Origin: Cliona cf. orientalis | Lineage: Eukaryota; Porifera; Demospongiae; Clionaida; Clionaidae | Direction: 5' to 3' | DNA length: 64,000 nt | NCBI GenBank assembly: GCA_963930775.1 | Contig: OZ005694.1 | Location: forward strand, 9,006,899 to 9,070,898 | Shown here: piece by piece, positions 28,211-41,700 of the stretch | How positions within the stretch are numbered: the first letter of the stretch is position 1 | Layout of the letters: the number at the start of each line of letters is the position of its first letter | Position numbers and translations under genes: made by a program | Notes under the pieces: model-generated | The model's database searches: none | What the model was told of the DNA's origin: nothing | Seen by the model: the letters and a program-made list of their open reading frames with translations, nothing else

Positions 28211-29019
28211 TGTAATAAAAAAACTTAGACTACATCCCTTGTCCCTCACGAAGAGTATTCCACTGCGCTACTGTACGCCACCATTATTCCAACTAGGACA
28301 CATCGACAAACTGCGCATGCTCCGTATACGCGTATATTGGGGCGTGCGGCTTGAGCCGGTTGACCCGGACGTGACCTCCACCTGGCATGTGCTAGGCTGA
28401 ATAGAGAAATCCCCCCGAGTGCGAGCTCGCCAAAGCAAGCGAACTGAGAGAATTGCCATATCTCATCGATAATCCACGATCTCTTCTATGCTAGGTTCGA
28501 ATTCTGGGCCCCAACAAGCTTTCATGCGTGCTAAACATTTTGAAACAGTCTTAACCGCATTTTCGTCATAATTTTCATCATAATTTTCATCATTACCTCA
28601 TCGGTCGGCCGAATTGTTTTTTGTTGATTGGGACTTCGGGATGTAATGAATGTAATATGAAATCTTAGTACTAGATCACAGATGACTAGATATAGACTCG
28701 GACTGTGCGGCTGGCTAGGCTCTATGGTGTTTCCTATCCATGTCCACATTGATGTCATTTAATTATCCTTGGGAGAGCACGCAGGCATGCAGGCGGTCAT
28801 TGTGTATGAGTATCATTATGTAACACCTGAACCTTGCCCACTTCCTGTGGTTTACAATTAAGGACCATGACTATACATGTAGCTGGCTTGCATACATAAG
28901 TGGTTACAAAATAAGCATGCGGGTAGGTGATGGGAAACAATACAGTGGCCTAAGTCTCGTGCCCATCCCCTCCTGCGCGTACACACCGCTAGCGCTACTA
29001 GCGGATGTTCTAATCAAAA
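28211..29019 (+). other. Spacer upstream of NLR2, no gene seen
   Basis: Contains a short tandem of ATAATTTTCATC (28566-28594) and otherwise unique-looking sequence. It should hold the NLR2 promoter, but I see no clear TATA box. Confidence 0.4.
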
Positions 29020-29061
29020 ATGGCAGGATCTATCGAATATGAAGTGCTCATTTTCGTTTAA
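29020..29061 (+). pseudogene. Duplicated NLR2 start, truncated
   Basis: The sequence AATCAAAAATGGCAGGATCT and the next ~25 bases repeat the true NLR2 start (29371-29413) with a few changes. After 13 codons this copy ends in TAA. A CAGGG-type MITE (29086-29297) separates the two. Confidence 0.6.
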
Positions 29062-29085
29062 TTTGTAAGTGAAATCATACCATCC

Positions 29086-29297
29086 CAGGGTTCTCCCCAG
29101 AAATTTGAGAGGTGATAAATCAGTTAGATGTGTATGCAGATACATGTACAAGCCTACTACAGTCTATAGTAATGGACTTGTAAACTGTGGTTACTATGAA
29201 ATTAGTAGCAGTAGGCATGCCTGAAGCATGACCATGAGGTTATGTAGCCATCTTAGTTAACCCTTTACCAGACCTGACCAGTGTAGGGAGAACCCTG
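29086..29297. mobile_element. CAGGG-type MITE upstream of NLR2
   Basis: Ends CAGGGTTCTCCCCA and GGAGAACCCTG, flanked by CCATCC on both sides. Same family as 12438-12717 but in reverse orientation. It lies 80 bases upstream of the NLR2 start, so it may be within the promoter or 5' UTR. Confidence 0.65.
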
Positions 29298-29376
29298 CCA
29301 TCCCCTATAGCTATTTTCTACAGTGATTTACTATTTTTGTATACCTATGTAGCTACTAGTGGACGATCTAATCAAA

Positions 29377-29758
29377 ATGGCAGGATCTGTTGAATATGAA
29401 GTTCTCATTCGCCACACAATTGATCTTCAAGTAGCAGTCAAGAATGATCTCACTCCCCTCGGCGGTCGGCTTCTCGCTGCTCAAATTATCACTCCCGGCC
29501 AGTATGAAGGAATCAGAAACGCCCATCGATCGGTTGACGAAAGGGGGGCTGATTTGGTTGGATATGTCCAAAACAAAGTACTCCAGGATCCTCGGCATTA
29601 TTATGCTTTTCTTGGTGTTCTTCAGAGTGATCTATTCCAGTATGGTGGTATTCTAACGAAATTAGAGCAAGCTAGGTTGTCACAAGTATCGGAGCGGCAA
29701 TTCATGATCCCACAACCCCCACCGCTGAGAGAAGACGACAATCAACTGCCTGCTCAAG
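29377..29758 (+). CDS. NLR2 exon 1: CARD
   Basis: 127 codons from ATG. The helical pattern fits CARD: L-I-R-H-T-I-D-L-Q-V-A-V, D-L-T-P-L, a turn with I-I-T-P-G-Q-Y-E-G-I, D-L-V-G-Y-V-Q-N-K-V, then Y-Y-A-F-L-G-V-L and Y-G-G-I-L-T-K-L. It differs clearly from the NLR1 CARD-like exon, so the two genes carry different N-terminal modules on a near-identical NACHT. Donor GTATCT after 29758, phase 1. Confidence 0.65.
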
Positions 29759-32700
29759 GTATCTTGTTTTTGTTGGTCTTGTCCCGATTCTGCATGTATA
29801 CAGGGGACATTTCCAGTCTTGGACCCTCCCTCCCACCCCCTTTATTAAATAGCGTCATGGACTTGAAGACAGTGGTGGACAACTGACATACTTATAGCTA
29901 GAACAATCTACACATGTAGCTCAAGGACATGATTATTAATTCATGCTAATATTAGCATCGTGGCCCAGACCCCCTCCCCTAGCCCTCATGACGATATTAA
30001 CGTCATAGCTAGTGGCTATAAATCTATTAATTTTTAGAATGATGTCATATGTGTAGCTACTATATGTGACCAGATCTGAGAAAACCCGCCATATTGGTTA
30101 ATCCATGAAAATTTAGTTAGCTGTATATTTGGATAGCTGTATCATAGGGCTAACCTGCCTCCAAGTCTTAGACACATCGCGTGCTTTGTTGTGGAGCTAG
30201 AGCGCTTTGTTTGCGATCGCGTCACACCCTCAATAATCAAGAAAATACTGTCTAAAGGCATTGCTATGCACACGTATGGCATTTCCGTATACTACGCGTG
30301 AACCGGAAATCAATTGAATGGCCATGGGTGGGGCCATTCGAAATGAACGTAAAGATCGAGCAAGGGTCGGATTTTGATGTTGACAACGGGCACCAATTGT
30401 TCTTCGATGCCCAAGAAGCTAAAAAGGTGAGCGAATATACAGTAGTTCAATGAATCTAGCTGTATCTAGATAGGGCATTCTAATTAGCGCTCATAGCAAT
30501 GGGCTCCGTGTACGGCAGCTGTACAGACTAGGTAGGTCAAAATGAAGGCTTACTTCGCCTTGGTAACTTACGTTTACCCTCCGTAGGCGGTGGCAACAGT
30601 TAGTAGAAGGGTTCTTTGACATAAATATGGACTTTGATATTTTTTTTTATGTAGATACTAAAAACGCGCATTGCACCATACATGTATGTGCATTTTGATA
30701 ATATGCCAGATCCGGTCTCATACATGTACATGTAGGCAAGGGTTGTCAGCTACAGGGGCATGCTTGCATGCTGCTGCAGCTCTCATCTCTATGCAGATAG
30801 ATGTGGATGCAGATGCAACGCATGCGTGGTATGTGCTTTAGAGGGCTAGGCCTGTACACATGGGGGGGGGGGTTTGAGGGGATTCGTCCGAACCCCCCCC
30901 CCCCCCCCCCCCCCCCCCCTTTTGGCCACCTAGCATAGCACCAGAAGCAATCCAGGTGGTACTTCTTTATGCTATTGTTGCTTTCCGCTATATATTATAA
31001 CTGGATTATGCATAATGTTAAATCAGTGGAGTGTGAATAGCTGGGTATTTGCTCAAGAGTGGAGTAATGAGGGTGGCTGAGTGCCTTCATAATATTATCC
31101 TACTTTCTATGTGGTTGCTCTCCTTGTAGGGCTCATGTCCATATGTTTGTAATAGTTATTGATCAACTCTTGAGCTTTGTATGCAGTATAGAAGCACTCA
31201 TCCCTCGGGCATGGAGTATAGAAGCACAAATCCCGAGGGTAAAAACCCGAGGGATGAGTGCTTCTACACTGTATACAAAGCGAGGGATAGGTTGATGCAC
31301 GTGTAACTATTTTCTAGCCCGTTGTTTCCATGGATACAATGAAGATGTTTTTAGCCCTCAAGAACTGTATGAATATTTGCCCTGGCCGTCAGGAACTGTA
31401 CATATGGACATATATATAATCAGGAGCATAATAATTTATTGTTGTGCTCCCGATAATAGTATTCACGACACAAATGCTGTACATGTGCATGCAGTTGCCT
31501 CATCCCCAGTGCATGCATGTCCTAACACAGGCCACTTCAAATAATATTAACTAATGTGGATATTAATATGCCCCCTCCCATAACGACCCCCTAACTTTGT
31601 AGACCATTTGTGTATACCGTAGTGTCCCGGGTAAGCGCCCATGTACTGTATTTCAAGGGGTCAATGTAGCACCTTCTATACAAACGTATGCATACAATTA
31701 TTTCCTGTGTAACCGTAAGTGCGGGCCAAAATTGCTAGTTCTGAGACACTATGGTATGTACATTAAGGTGTACAAATAACAGCTAGGTAGCTTGTAGCTT
31801 ATATAAAATACAGTCATGATAATGACAATACATAATATAGTTATCCATGAAAAACGTCCGTTGGAGAAATCGGGTACGGAAGCAGCAGAGAAGCGTCCTC
31901 GGCTTGAAGGAGGACCTAGTGAAACAATATCCAGCTGGGGATCAAACCCAGGTCCTAGTGGGATGCCCGTACCATTGAGCTATAACTACGTATGGCCATG
32001 GAGACCTTGGTATTATACTCCCAGGAGCGGATTGAACCTTGATCACTCAGCCAATTTAGTTAGAGATAATCCACCGTTGGAACACAGACCAAACTTGGCT
32101 ACAAATGTTGTCGATTCTCACTCAACCAATGTAGCTGTAGATAGTAGTCCACTGTTGAAACACAGACCGAACTTGGCTGCATTCTATTCCCACCAACCTG
32201 AGGTTCCTGAAGGCACATGGCCACCAGTCAAGAAGACACAGTATATAAACTTAGCACTCATTAGAACAGAACAGGCAATTGACTTTAACAAGGAGTTCTT
32301 GCGTCAGACGATTCGTGGTTCTATCGATGACATCATGAAGGACAAAGATGACATCAAGTATGATGAGGTGTTTACAGAAGTGGAGGAGGGTGCTCGGCTA
32401 TTGTTCGAAGGAAGGCCCGGGTGCGGCAAGACAACCATGATGAATAAAGTATCGCAAGACTGGGCTAAGTGGAAGATCTTCTCTTCATGTCTACTCTTCT
32501 TGGTTCACCTACGGAGGTTTGGAAATCGATCTGATATTGATCTTGAAACAATTCTTCGTTCTACACCTGTTAATTTTTCTGAAGAAGATCTCCAACAGAT
32601 TCAAACACACATAGAAGATAATCAAGGAGAAGGAGTTGTATTTGCACTTGATGGGCTGGATGAATATTGCCCAGATAAGAAAGATATGAAGACAACCTTT

Positions 32701-35700
32701 GTATATAAACTAATTAAAGGACAAATCCTTCCAAAATCTATAGTGATTGTGGCATCACGTCCAGCTGCTTCTCAGAAATATCGAAGAAGTGCTACCAAAT
32801 GTATTGAAGTGCTGGGATTTTTAAAGGAGCAAATATACGAGTATATCAACAGTTATTTTGATGGGAATAAGAACAAGGATTTGTTAGTGGTAGGACTTTC
32901 AACATACCTGGAGCATCATCCCAACGTCATGCACATGTGCTACCTTCCCCTACACATGGCAATGGTCACGTATCTTTACGAAGTTGAAGGAGCTTCTCTT
33001 CCTCAAACCGAGATATATCGCCACTTCACACTTTCCACTCTACTACGATCTATTTGTAGGAGAGATGAGATGGAGATTGATGATGAAGAAGAATTTCATT
33101 TTCAATCTTTTGATGATTTGCAGCCAGATGACAGAGGCATATTTGAATCTATTCTTGAACTTGCTTATGGAGCCACTGTAGTCAATCCACAGCAGGTATT
33201 CTCAGCTGAAGAAGTCAGAAAAATTACCAGTAGACGATCCAATGACATTGCAAACAGTGATAATTCGCTTGGTTTGGTAGTTGTCGATAAGTATTTTGTC
33301 AGGTATGGACTCACGAAGATCTACACCTTTCTACATCTTACCTTTCAGGAATTCCTTTCTGCTTGTCGTATTGTACAACTTGATTCTCAAGCCCAGAAGG
33401 AAATCATTTTGAAGTATGGCAGTGATAAAAGGTTAGGAGTCGTTTGGAAGTTTTACTGTGGAATGACACAATTTTCCGGTGAAAAAATGCGCAATTTCGA
33501 ACAGTTGGTTGAAAAAACAAAATCTGAGGTACTTCTTCATCTTCGCTGTGCTCACGAATCACAACAAGATATCTTATGTACACACACAATAAACTCATAT
33601 GACTCAAAGATTGTTTTGAATTCAATGTCACTCAACCCTGCCGACTTCACTGCTCTGGGTTATGTACTCACTCATTCCAATGTGCCTGCTACTGAACTTG
33701 CCATCACTTCATGTAACATTGGTCCTGAAGGTCTCTCTGCATTGGAGAAGGCGGTCATTGACAATGTATCACCCCCTCCTACTCTGAAAACGTTGAGGTG
33801 ATTCTAGGCTAGGTTGATATTATTGGAGGAACTTGATTATACCCATTATTTTCCATGCAGTTTTCATGGAACAAAGGTTAAAAAAGTGATTCCCGAATTG
33901 TGTAGTATTTTAACGAAATTCCCCCAGTTGCGTGATCTTAAGTAAGTAATTTGCTGAGCAAACATAGCTAGCTACCTCACTCCATTGCACTGTATCTGTA
34001 TTGTACTCAGTTTCTCAGGCTGTGGCATCATAAACAAATCACTAAGTGAAATGGCTGAAAAGTTGCCAGAGTTGGAGTCGATAGAACAGCTGGAGTAAGT
34101 TACCATTATTGATTGCAAGTTGTTAGTAGCTAGCTACAATATTATAGCCTTGCTTCCGCCATTCATTTCTGAACCTGTGTCATAAATTTTATTTGGCCTG
34201 GCCCAAATTTTGATGTACTTTTGATGGGCCCTCTGCTATGATCATGAGAGTCAATTTTTATGCGGTTCAACTTCCAATGATGTGAAATTTTATTTCCCGA
34301 TTTCAGTTTATCATGTAATGATTTTCGCATGAAGTCTGTGGAGGTTCTCCCTAGTTTGCTTACAAAATTACCAAAACTGAAGAATCTCGTGTGGTGAGGC
34401 AATGCCATCAGCTTTTGATTACAATGTGTTATTTAAAGATTTTATGCAGGATTGAAGGTATGCTTACTTTTTCTTTATTTGATACCTTGATTAGAAGAGA
34501 TATTGAAATTAAATTGTAAGTTTAAATATTAGGTCGGTATACTAGCCCAAATATACTTTTATGTTTGTTTCTTGCTAATGGAGTGGTTAGCAAAAGCTCC
34601 AAGAACCCCAAGCTAGATTTGAGGTATAATAATAATTAGTTGTACTAATTTTTTTTCAATTTTGTGTGATTGCTTTTCAAGGCTTGGCGATTTTGATGTC
34701 AACTTCATTTCTAGCTACTTTCAAGCTCACCCTTGTAGTGCAGTATTAGTTCAAGAGCTTGAGTAAGTTGATAATGTAATTTGAATCTAAGTACATTGCA
34801 TGTGCATGTAGGTTGCTATTGTCCCTATAGCAAGTGTGACCATACTCAATATAGTACTCTATCTCATACTTTCACAGCGCAAGCTTACTTGCAGTATAGC
34901 TATAGCTATTATAGCATGCTCATACACCACATGCGGCACGTGCTAGACCGGCTGTGCCACATAGGTATGGTAATACCTCACGGCTTTAATATCTATGACC
35001 AGGCAGTGCATGTGGCAGAGCAGCTAGCTCCTAGAAGTCAATATTTGAAACCTATATAAAATTATAGCCTTAGAGGCATTGTGTCATGATATAAGCGTGA
35101 TTGTTACTAAATTTAGATTTAGTATACGGAGAACCGTGGACTCATGATGTGATACATCGTGCACAAGCAAAAAAATAATAGTGTCGCGCACTCGGTCCTC
35201 GTGGACTCCAGAATGCCATTGAAGGACAAAGCAAGGACTTAGTATATACTCACGGCGCTGCTAGAGGACTGGTATCTCTATCTCCTTGTTGACCTACTCT
35301 CACTTGCTAAAGGTAAATCTACTTGTGGTATACTACCTTGCATGTGGTAGATCTAGCTAGACATAGACATCGCTACTCTGACATGGCCAACTCTCACCCA
35401 TCCCCCTGGTAAATCTCTTACCTTTCGCTGCTAGCTGAAGACCTTCCTGCTCCAACCCTCAAGCCTTTCTTGGACCAATCACGTTCTGCTGCTCAATCAT
35501 TTGGAGACTGGAAGGAGCTTCAAGGTAGGTACCGAAAACGGCGTTAGCTACAGCACTCTAGGGTGCCTTACGCTATGTAGCTGAGACGCTTTTTTGAGAT
35601 GGGTATACTATTTGCTTAGCTAACGCGATAAATGCATGCTGCTCCCATAGAGCGCAATAGGTTCGATTCCCACCAACGGGTGTGACAGGAACCTGGCCGG

Positions 35701-38700
35701 AACTTCCTGAAAGGATGCTGAATATCATTTGCATCGCATTAAAATTCCTTCACACGTTTGCATGGAATCCTCCTATATCGTGGTACAATGCCTTCAAAGT
35801 CCTAGTTACATGTATGTCCCTGATAGCAGTATGTGGGATAGTCCAACCCTTTCAGGGGTAGTGTGTTTAGTAGGATTTATAATAAGGCACATTAAATTTT
35901 CTTCTTGTTGTTCACACATGCAGTCTCTGTGATAAAGGCATGGGCGATACTGATGCTCAGTTGCTGGCTAAATGTCTCCCACATTGTATAAATCTTTGGC
36001 AATTAAAGTAAGCTATATTAGCATTGTCAGTGGCTTGACATGCATATTATGTTGTACCATGCATCCCTGCTTTGAATTTATGGGGTGCCAAATGTGTCAA
36101 AAACACTTACAAATGCTATATTTGTATAACTCCCTCTGATATATAAATGTGGCACTGATTTAGCTAAATATCTGCCTGATTTATATATATCTGACTTAGA
36201 TTTATAAATATGGGCCTGATTTATATTATATCAGTGCCATATTTAAAAACATGCCTCTGATTTATATACATGGGTCATATTTATAAATATGGGTGAGATA
36301 TATAAATCTGGCAGTTTGTAAAAGGGTGGAGTCAGGGTGGGCGTGGTACAAGTAGTTCTGCGTGGGGACTGCAACAGATATAATACCATAGTACTGTGTG
36401 TATGTATGTATGTACGTCGTTGAGGTGGGTGTGGCAGATTAATTAGGCCACACCCATCATGCAAAAATCTTTATACTTATAAATCTGTCCCATGTTTATA
36501 TATCTGCGTCAGATATATAAATCAGGCCTATATATGTAAATCCGTTTCAGGTATATAAATCTGCCCCATATTTATATATCTGGCTGTGATATATAAATCG
36601 GATCAATATTTGTGACCGTCCACGAGAAAACCATGCATAATGCGCTGGATATCAATCTGAGATACAGGCCAAAATAATCGCCTATGGTGATAACTATCGA
36701 TTTTCACTTTTTTGTATAGATCGATAGAGGAATCATTCCTCTACACAAAAATCTGCTTCGTAGCTTCTAGAACGCTATACTTACTGAGTTATGGCTCGAA
36801 GAAGTCGGCCGTGTAGCTAACATTGGCCGTCCATGATACGGAGCCGTTGCCATAGTTGCAGGTAGGCAAGCTCGGCAGCTGCAAAGAAAAAACCCTCCAG
36901 TCACTTCTTTCTTCGAATATTTGTACTAACGATCTTTAGACACACTTGTCTTCTTGTTCTTTTCCATCGAAACGTTGGCTGCTGCTCTCGTTCGAGCGTT
37001 TTGGCAGCCAGCTAGCTCATTGATTTTGTGGGCGGGGCCACGTATTTACCATAAACGGCGAGTATACGGACTTCCGCGTGCAACGTACGTAGGAATGTTC
37101 ATTGCAATTTTTTGCAAAACTCGAGTACGGGCGATCCGGGTATATTTTTGCTCATATCTCCATGACTACACGGGCTAGAGACTTCAAATTTGCTGGAGCA
37201 ATAGTTCAAAGGTTGTAGTTGGTAATGGTGGCCTTAACTCAAAACTTTTTTTTCAGCGCATTATGCATGGTTTTCTCGTGGACGGTCACATTTATAAATC
37301 TGACATAGATATATAATAAATCAGGCAGATATTTAGCTAAATCAGTGTCACATTTATATATCAGAGGGAGATATACAAATACAGCGCATTTGTAAGTGTT
37401 TTTGACACATTTGGCACCCCATATGAATTTAGCTGTCAAGTTATCATAATGCATTCAAGGTAGTGATTGTCATTAGGTAGCGGTTGTCACATATCCATAA
37501 TTAAAAATTTTGAACTATGCATTATTGTTGAAACAGTGTTTGAGTTTCAGACATGTGACTTTCTTAAACACTGGGTGGATAATATACAGTACTGTGTACA
37601 TGGAAATTTTCGATTTTGCCAAGCCCAGCTACCTTTGTGTTTTGGTGCATGGATAAATTTTTTGCCAATGCGGTCAAGGTTGCCACATCCTCTATGCAAT
37701 CATTGACACTGGACAAAAAATTAGCATGATAAACTTTTTGCCAATGAGAGCAGGTGGCAAAATTGTCTCCTGGCAAAACTTTCCATGTATACGGTAATGC
37801 ATTTGATACACTCTTTCTTATCAGTAATACTAATACCGTATAGCGGGAATCATTTGAGGGAGAAAACCTTCACAAATTCCGTGATTTTTCACCCATCCGT
37901 AAAAGTTTCCTCCACGAAATTTTAGGCATACCACACCCATTGTGCGACCAGTTTTAACATTCCACGAAATTTTTCTCCATGAAATACTCCCTTCCTACCG
38001 ATCTGCAAAAGTTTTCTCTCTCGAAAGTTTCCCGCTATACAGTATATAGTATACTGCAGGTTGTTGTTAATATTTAGTCATACGACTCGGGGGATTAATG
38101 TTTATCACTCATATACAGTCTCAGGCGTAACAATATCAGTGATGCTGGTACTCAAAATCTGGCTGAAGGTCTCCAACATTGTTCTAACCTGCAAATGCTA
38201 GAGTGAGTGTTGACCATGTGTATGACGGGGGGGGGGGGGGGGGGGGGGGGGGATTAATCTCCAACATTTTTCTAACCTGAAAATGCTAGAGTGAGTGTTG
38301 ACCATGTGTAAAACTTGCGGGGCTAGTTATAGACTATAATTGTATACACAACTGTACGTACATTATTATGCTCATCATTGAACAATTTGCACACATACAT
38401 GTAGTTAGAGATCGTATACTCTGGTTAATAAGCGCATGCGCTTATAGTTGTAAACCATATACCCACGTCCATAAACGTTTGGGCACGTGATGGATGTGAG
38501 GCCCGCTGGTGCTAGCACTAGCTGGCTCGATCAATCGAGCGCTTTAGCGTTTACAGCTGCCGCTCAAGATGGCGAGTGCTGGTGAGTTGTCTAAAGACTC
38601 AATCTTCTTGCATGACAGCGTTATTCGTGGCCATCATATCTCAAAAGATATCTGGACTCCACATACTTTTTTAGCCTGTTGTTAAGATCAAGATCAGGTT

Positions 38701-41700
38701 CATAGAACGCTGCACCTATTAAGCACATGCGCTAAATAAACAATAGCTTGTGACAAGAAGAGAGCATGTGCTTAATAAATAATGTGCACTTAATAACCAG
38801 AGTTTATGGTAGTTTCCCTAAATCAGGAACTATAATAATTATGTAGTTAATGCTGTTCACATACAGTCTTGTGGACAACAAGATAGGTAATACTGGTGCT
38901 CAGGCTCTGGCAGAATGTCTCCAGCATTGCACTGATCTCAAAGAGTTATTGTAAGTGATATATGCACCTTTCATATCCCACCCCCCCCTCCCAAAAAACT
39001 CTCATCCCTGGATGTAGCCTCGTCCCCAGGCCCCTCCCTACACGGGGAGAAGGGCCTGGTACACACCGACTGCGCATGCGCCACTTTATCCGTAGATTTT
39101 CTGTAAAATTGTCTGTACACTATAGCTTACCTTGTGGCAATTTGATTGCTTGCTCACAGGTGCCAGGGTAAGTCTTTTTGCTTTCGCTGGCCAGCCAACT
39201 GCTCGAACAAACTGTTTGAGCTCGTGTCGTGAGTTCCTTGGCCATACGCGAGCAGAAAGAAAGGATGACGTAATCTTAAATACTTAGTTTACTGAATATT
39301 TTACGGGAATATACGATGTACCCAGATTCTGGGTACAAACTGGCGCGTGCACAGTCGGTGTGTACCCGACCCTTCTCCCCGCATTGGGAGGGGCCTGGGG
39401 ACGAGGCTACCCTGGATGATATTTGGCAATTTCATCCCTCATACAAGTTTCCTAAATTTATGAACCCAGCTTTGTCAGATGAAGCTAAATTACCGAACTT
39501 TTGTTAGTTAGTTAGCTTGAGTTTGCATACATGTAGGAAGGCTATTGCTGCAACTGTACATGTACGTATAGGTAATACCGTAGTGAACGAGCTATTGTTG
39601 GCTCTTCATAAAGTTTGTAATGCACGTGTAGAGACCATGATTGTTAAAATATTTTTGGACAGCCTGGCTTATACGGAAATTAAATGCGTGAAAATATACG
39701 CAATATTGACAATAATATGGTACAGTGTTGTATTTAATGCAAACTTTACACGAAATATTCACGATTTATGGTATGCATGTCACATGATGGATCACTATTC
39801 CATACAGCCTCTATGGGAACAAGGTTGGTAGTGCTGGCTATCAAGCTCTGGCGGAACGTCTTCCACACTTCTTCGACCCACAAGGCATAATGTAAGTTCA
39901 AGGGTTGTAGCCACTGGTCATGTATAGCTAGGGTTAGGTATCATATTTTGTGTGTTCTACACCTTGTCTTAGCCATTAAGAGTTGGCAGAGTGGCAATTA
40001 AGATTAACATTTGCTGTATGCTCTCTGTGCCTGCTCATACTTAGACTGTGTCACTCAAATATTCACTTTTGCATTCTCAGACTATCTAAAAATATTATAT
40101 TGGCCAGGTGTGTTTCTCCCCTCCCCCCCTCCCCCAAAAGAGATTCTATTTCCCTCCAAAATATTCACTGAAAGGCAATTGAATACATGTTTCATGACCT
40201 GTACCATGCAGCCTTGATCAACGTCTCCTGTAGTGTTGCTTAGGTGGCTTTTTGGGAGCACACTTTGCACAGGAGGGGGTCACATCCCCCACTTATTCCC
40301 TTGGGCCACCAAGGCAACCCATTAGTCCAGCTACTAGTCCGCCCCGATTTTAGGCCAGACAAAAGCTGTTGGCAGAGCATGGCCATGCCTGCACTCACAT
40401 AAAATTTTCAAAGGAAAACTATAAGATGAAACCACAGCTAGCGTACATAGCTACAAAGTGCTTTCCCTCAGTTGCTACCCGCATGTCAATAACAAGCATT
40501 TTATGTGACTCCAGGATCATAAACTGCAAATTGTGGTAATATTAAATTTTGTTATTTACATTCAAGTCTTAGGAATAAGAACATTGGTGATGCTGGTGCT
40601 CAGAGTTTGGCAGAAGGTCTCCAGTATTACACTGACGTTCAGAAGTTAGAGTAAGCAACTGTGATGACATAATTAGTAAAGTCATTAAATTTTGTTCTGT
40701 ACGTCCTAGTTACAATGTTTATAAAGATCATTATGGAAAGGGGCATTGTTCTCTTGGCAGTGTGTACAGGATTTGAGAGGGCAAGTGTTCTTTCACTTGA
40801 ACCCTGTACTCGGAGAGTATCTTGAATAGGACACCCCCCCCCCCCCCCCAAAAAGTCCTGTATAATGTAATGTAATATATTACCTGAGTTGCCCATATAC
40901 TTTACTGGTGAAGGTCATCAATTGCTCCATATACACACATTATGAGAATTCGTAAAATGCTAATTTCTTACATTAAATTGAATCATACATTACATTTGAT
41001 TAACTGTGGTATTATTAAATTTTATATACAGTCTCAGGGGTAACAACATCAGTGATGCTGGTGCTCAAGCTCTGGCTGAAGGTCTCCAACATTGTTCCAA
41101 CCTGCAAATGCTAGAGTGAGTAATGACCCAAGTTTGATTAAAATTTGTGAGGTGGCCAGGGGCTAGTTATAAGCTATAATTGTATTTGCATATCTTCTGA
41201 GCATACGTACATGAATATTAATTTTATATTACCCCAATATACCCCTCATTGAAAAATCTGCACATGTACGTATAGGTTATATACCGAGGTGCAGGTCTCT
41301 ACGCGATTTACACAACCGAGGGCCGAAGGCCCGAGGCTGTGTAAATCGCGTAGAGACCGAACCGAGGTATATAACGGACTTGTACCATGGGCTACGTGGC
41401 CCTGACGACGCATCCTCATGGTAGCAACGACAGCGCTGGCTATAAAAGTTGGCTCGAGCAGCACCCAGCAACACAGCAAAATAAAAATTTCGAATCGCCG
41501 TCATGACCGTGAAAGCCGTCTAGTGATTTAATACACCTACCGTCAGCTCATGGCCAGGCCTTCAAGAAGACCAAGATGCTTCGAAATTTCACGATAGCTT
41601 TCTTGTTGGACAGTGCAGTACTAAACTTCACAAAATGTGCCTTCCTAGCCAGGATCTTCCTCGAGCTCCAAGATTCGCCAACTCAGCATCCAATTACTCC

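Larger units (their letters stand above)
37425..40690 (+). repeat. Internal segmental duplication, copy A
   Basis: Near-identical to 45211-48385, including LRR exons, introns, MITEs and their target duplications (39015-39409 versus 46693-47087, both with CCCTGGATG). The offset is about 7.7-7.8 kb. Part of a larger duplicated block that begins at the divergent LRR exons (34307 versus 43945). One exon (41032-41115) follows copy A without a direct counterpart at the same place after copy B. Confidence 0.8.

Noticed and set aside
36243-37178. Several ORFs in the NLR2 intron
   Set aside because: They fall in the AT-rich repeat transposon and its nested element and show no transposase motifs.
36081-37423. 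CRISPR-like regular TATATAAATCTG repeats
   Set aside because: Irregular spacing, AT-rich and lying inside a TIR transposon of an animal genome.
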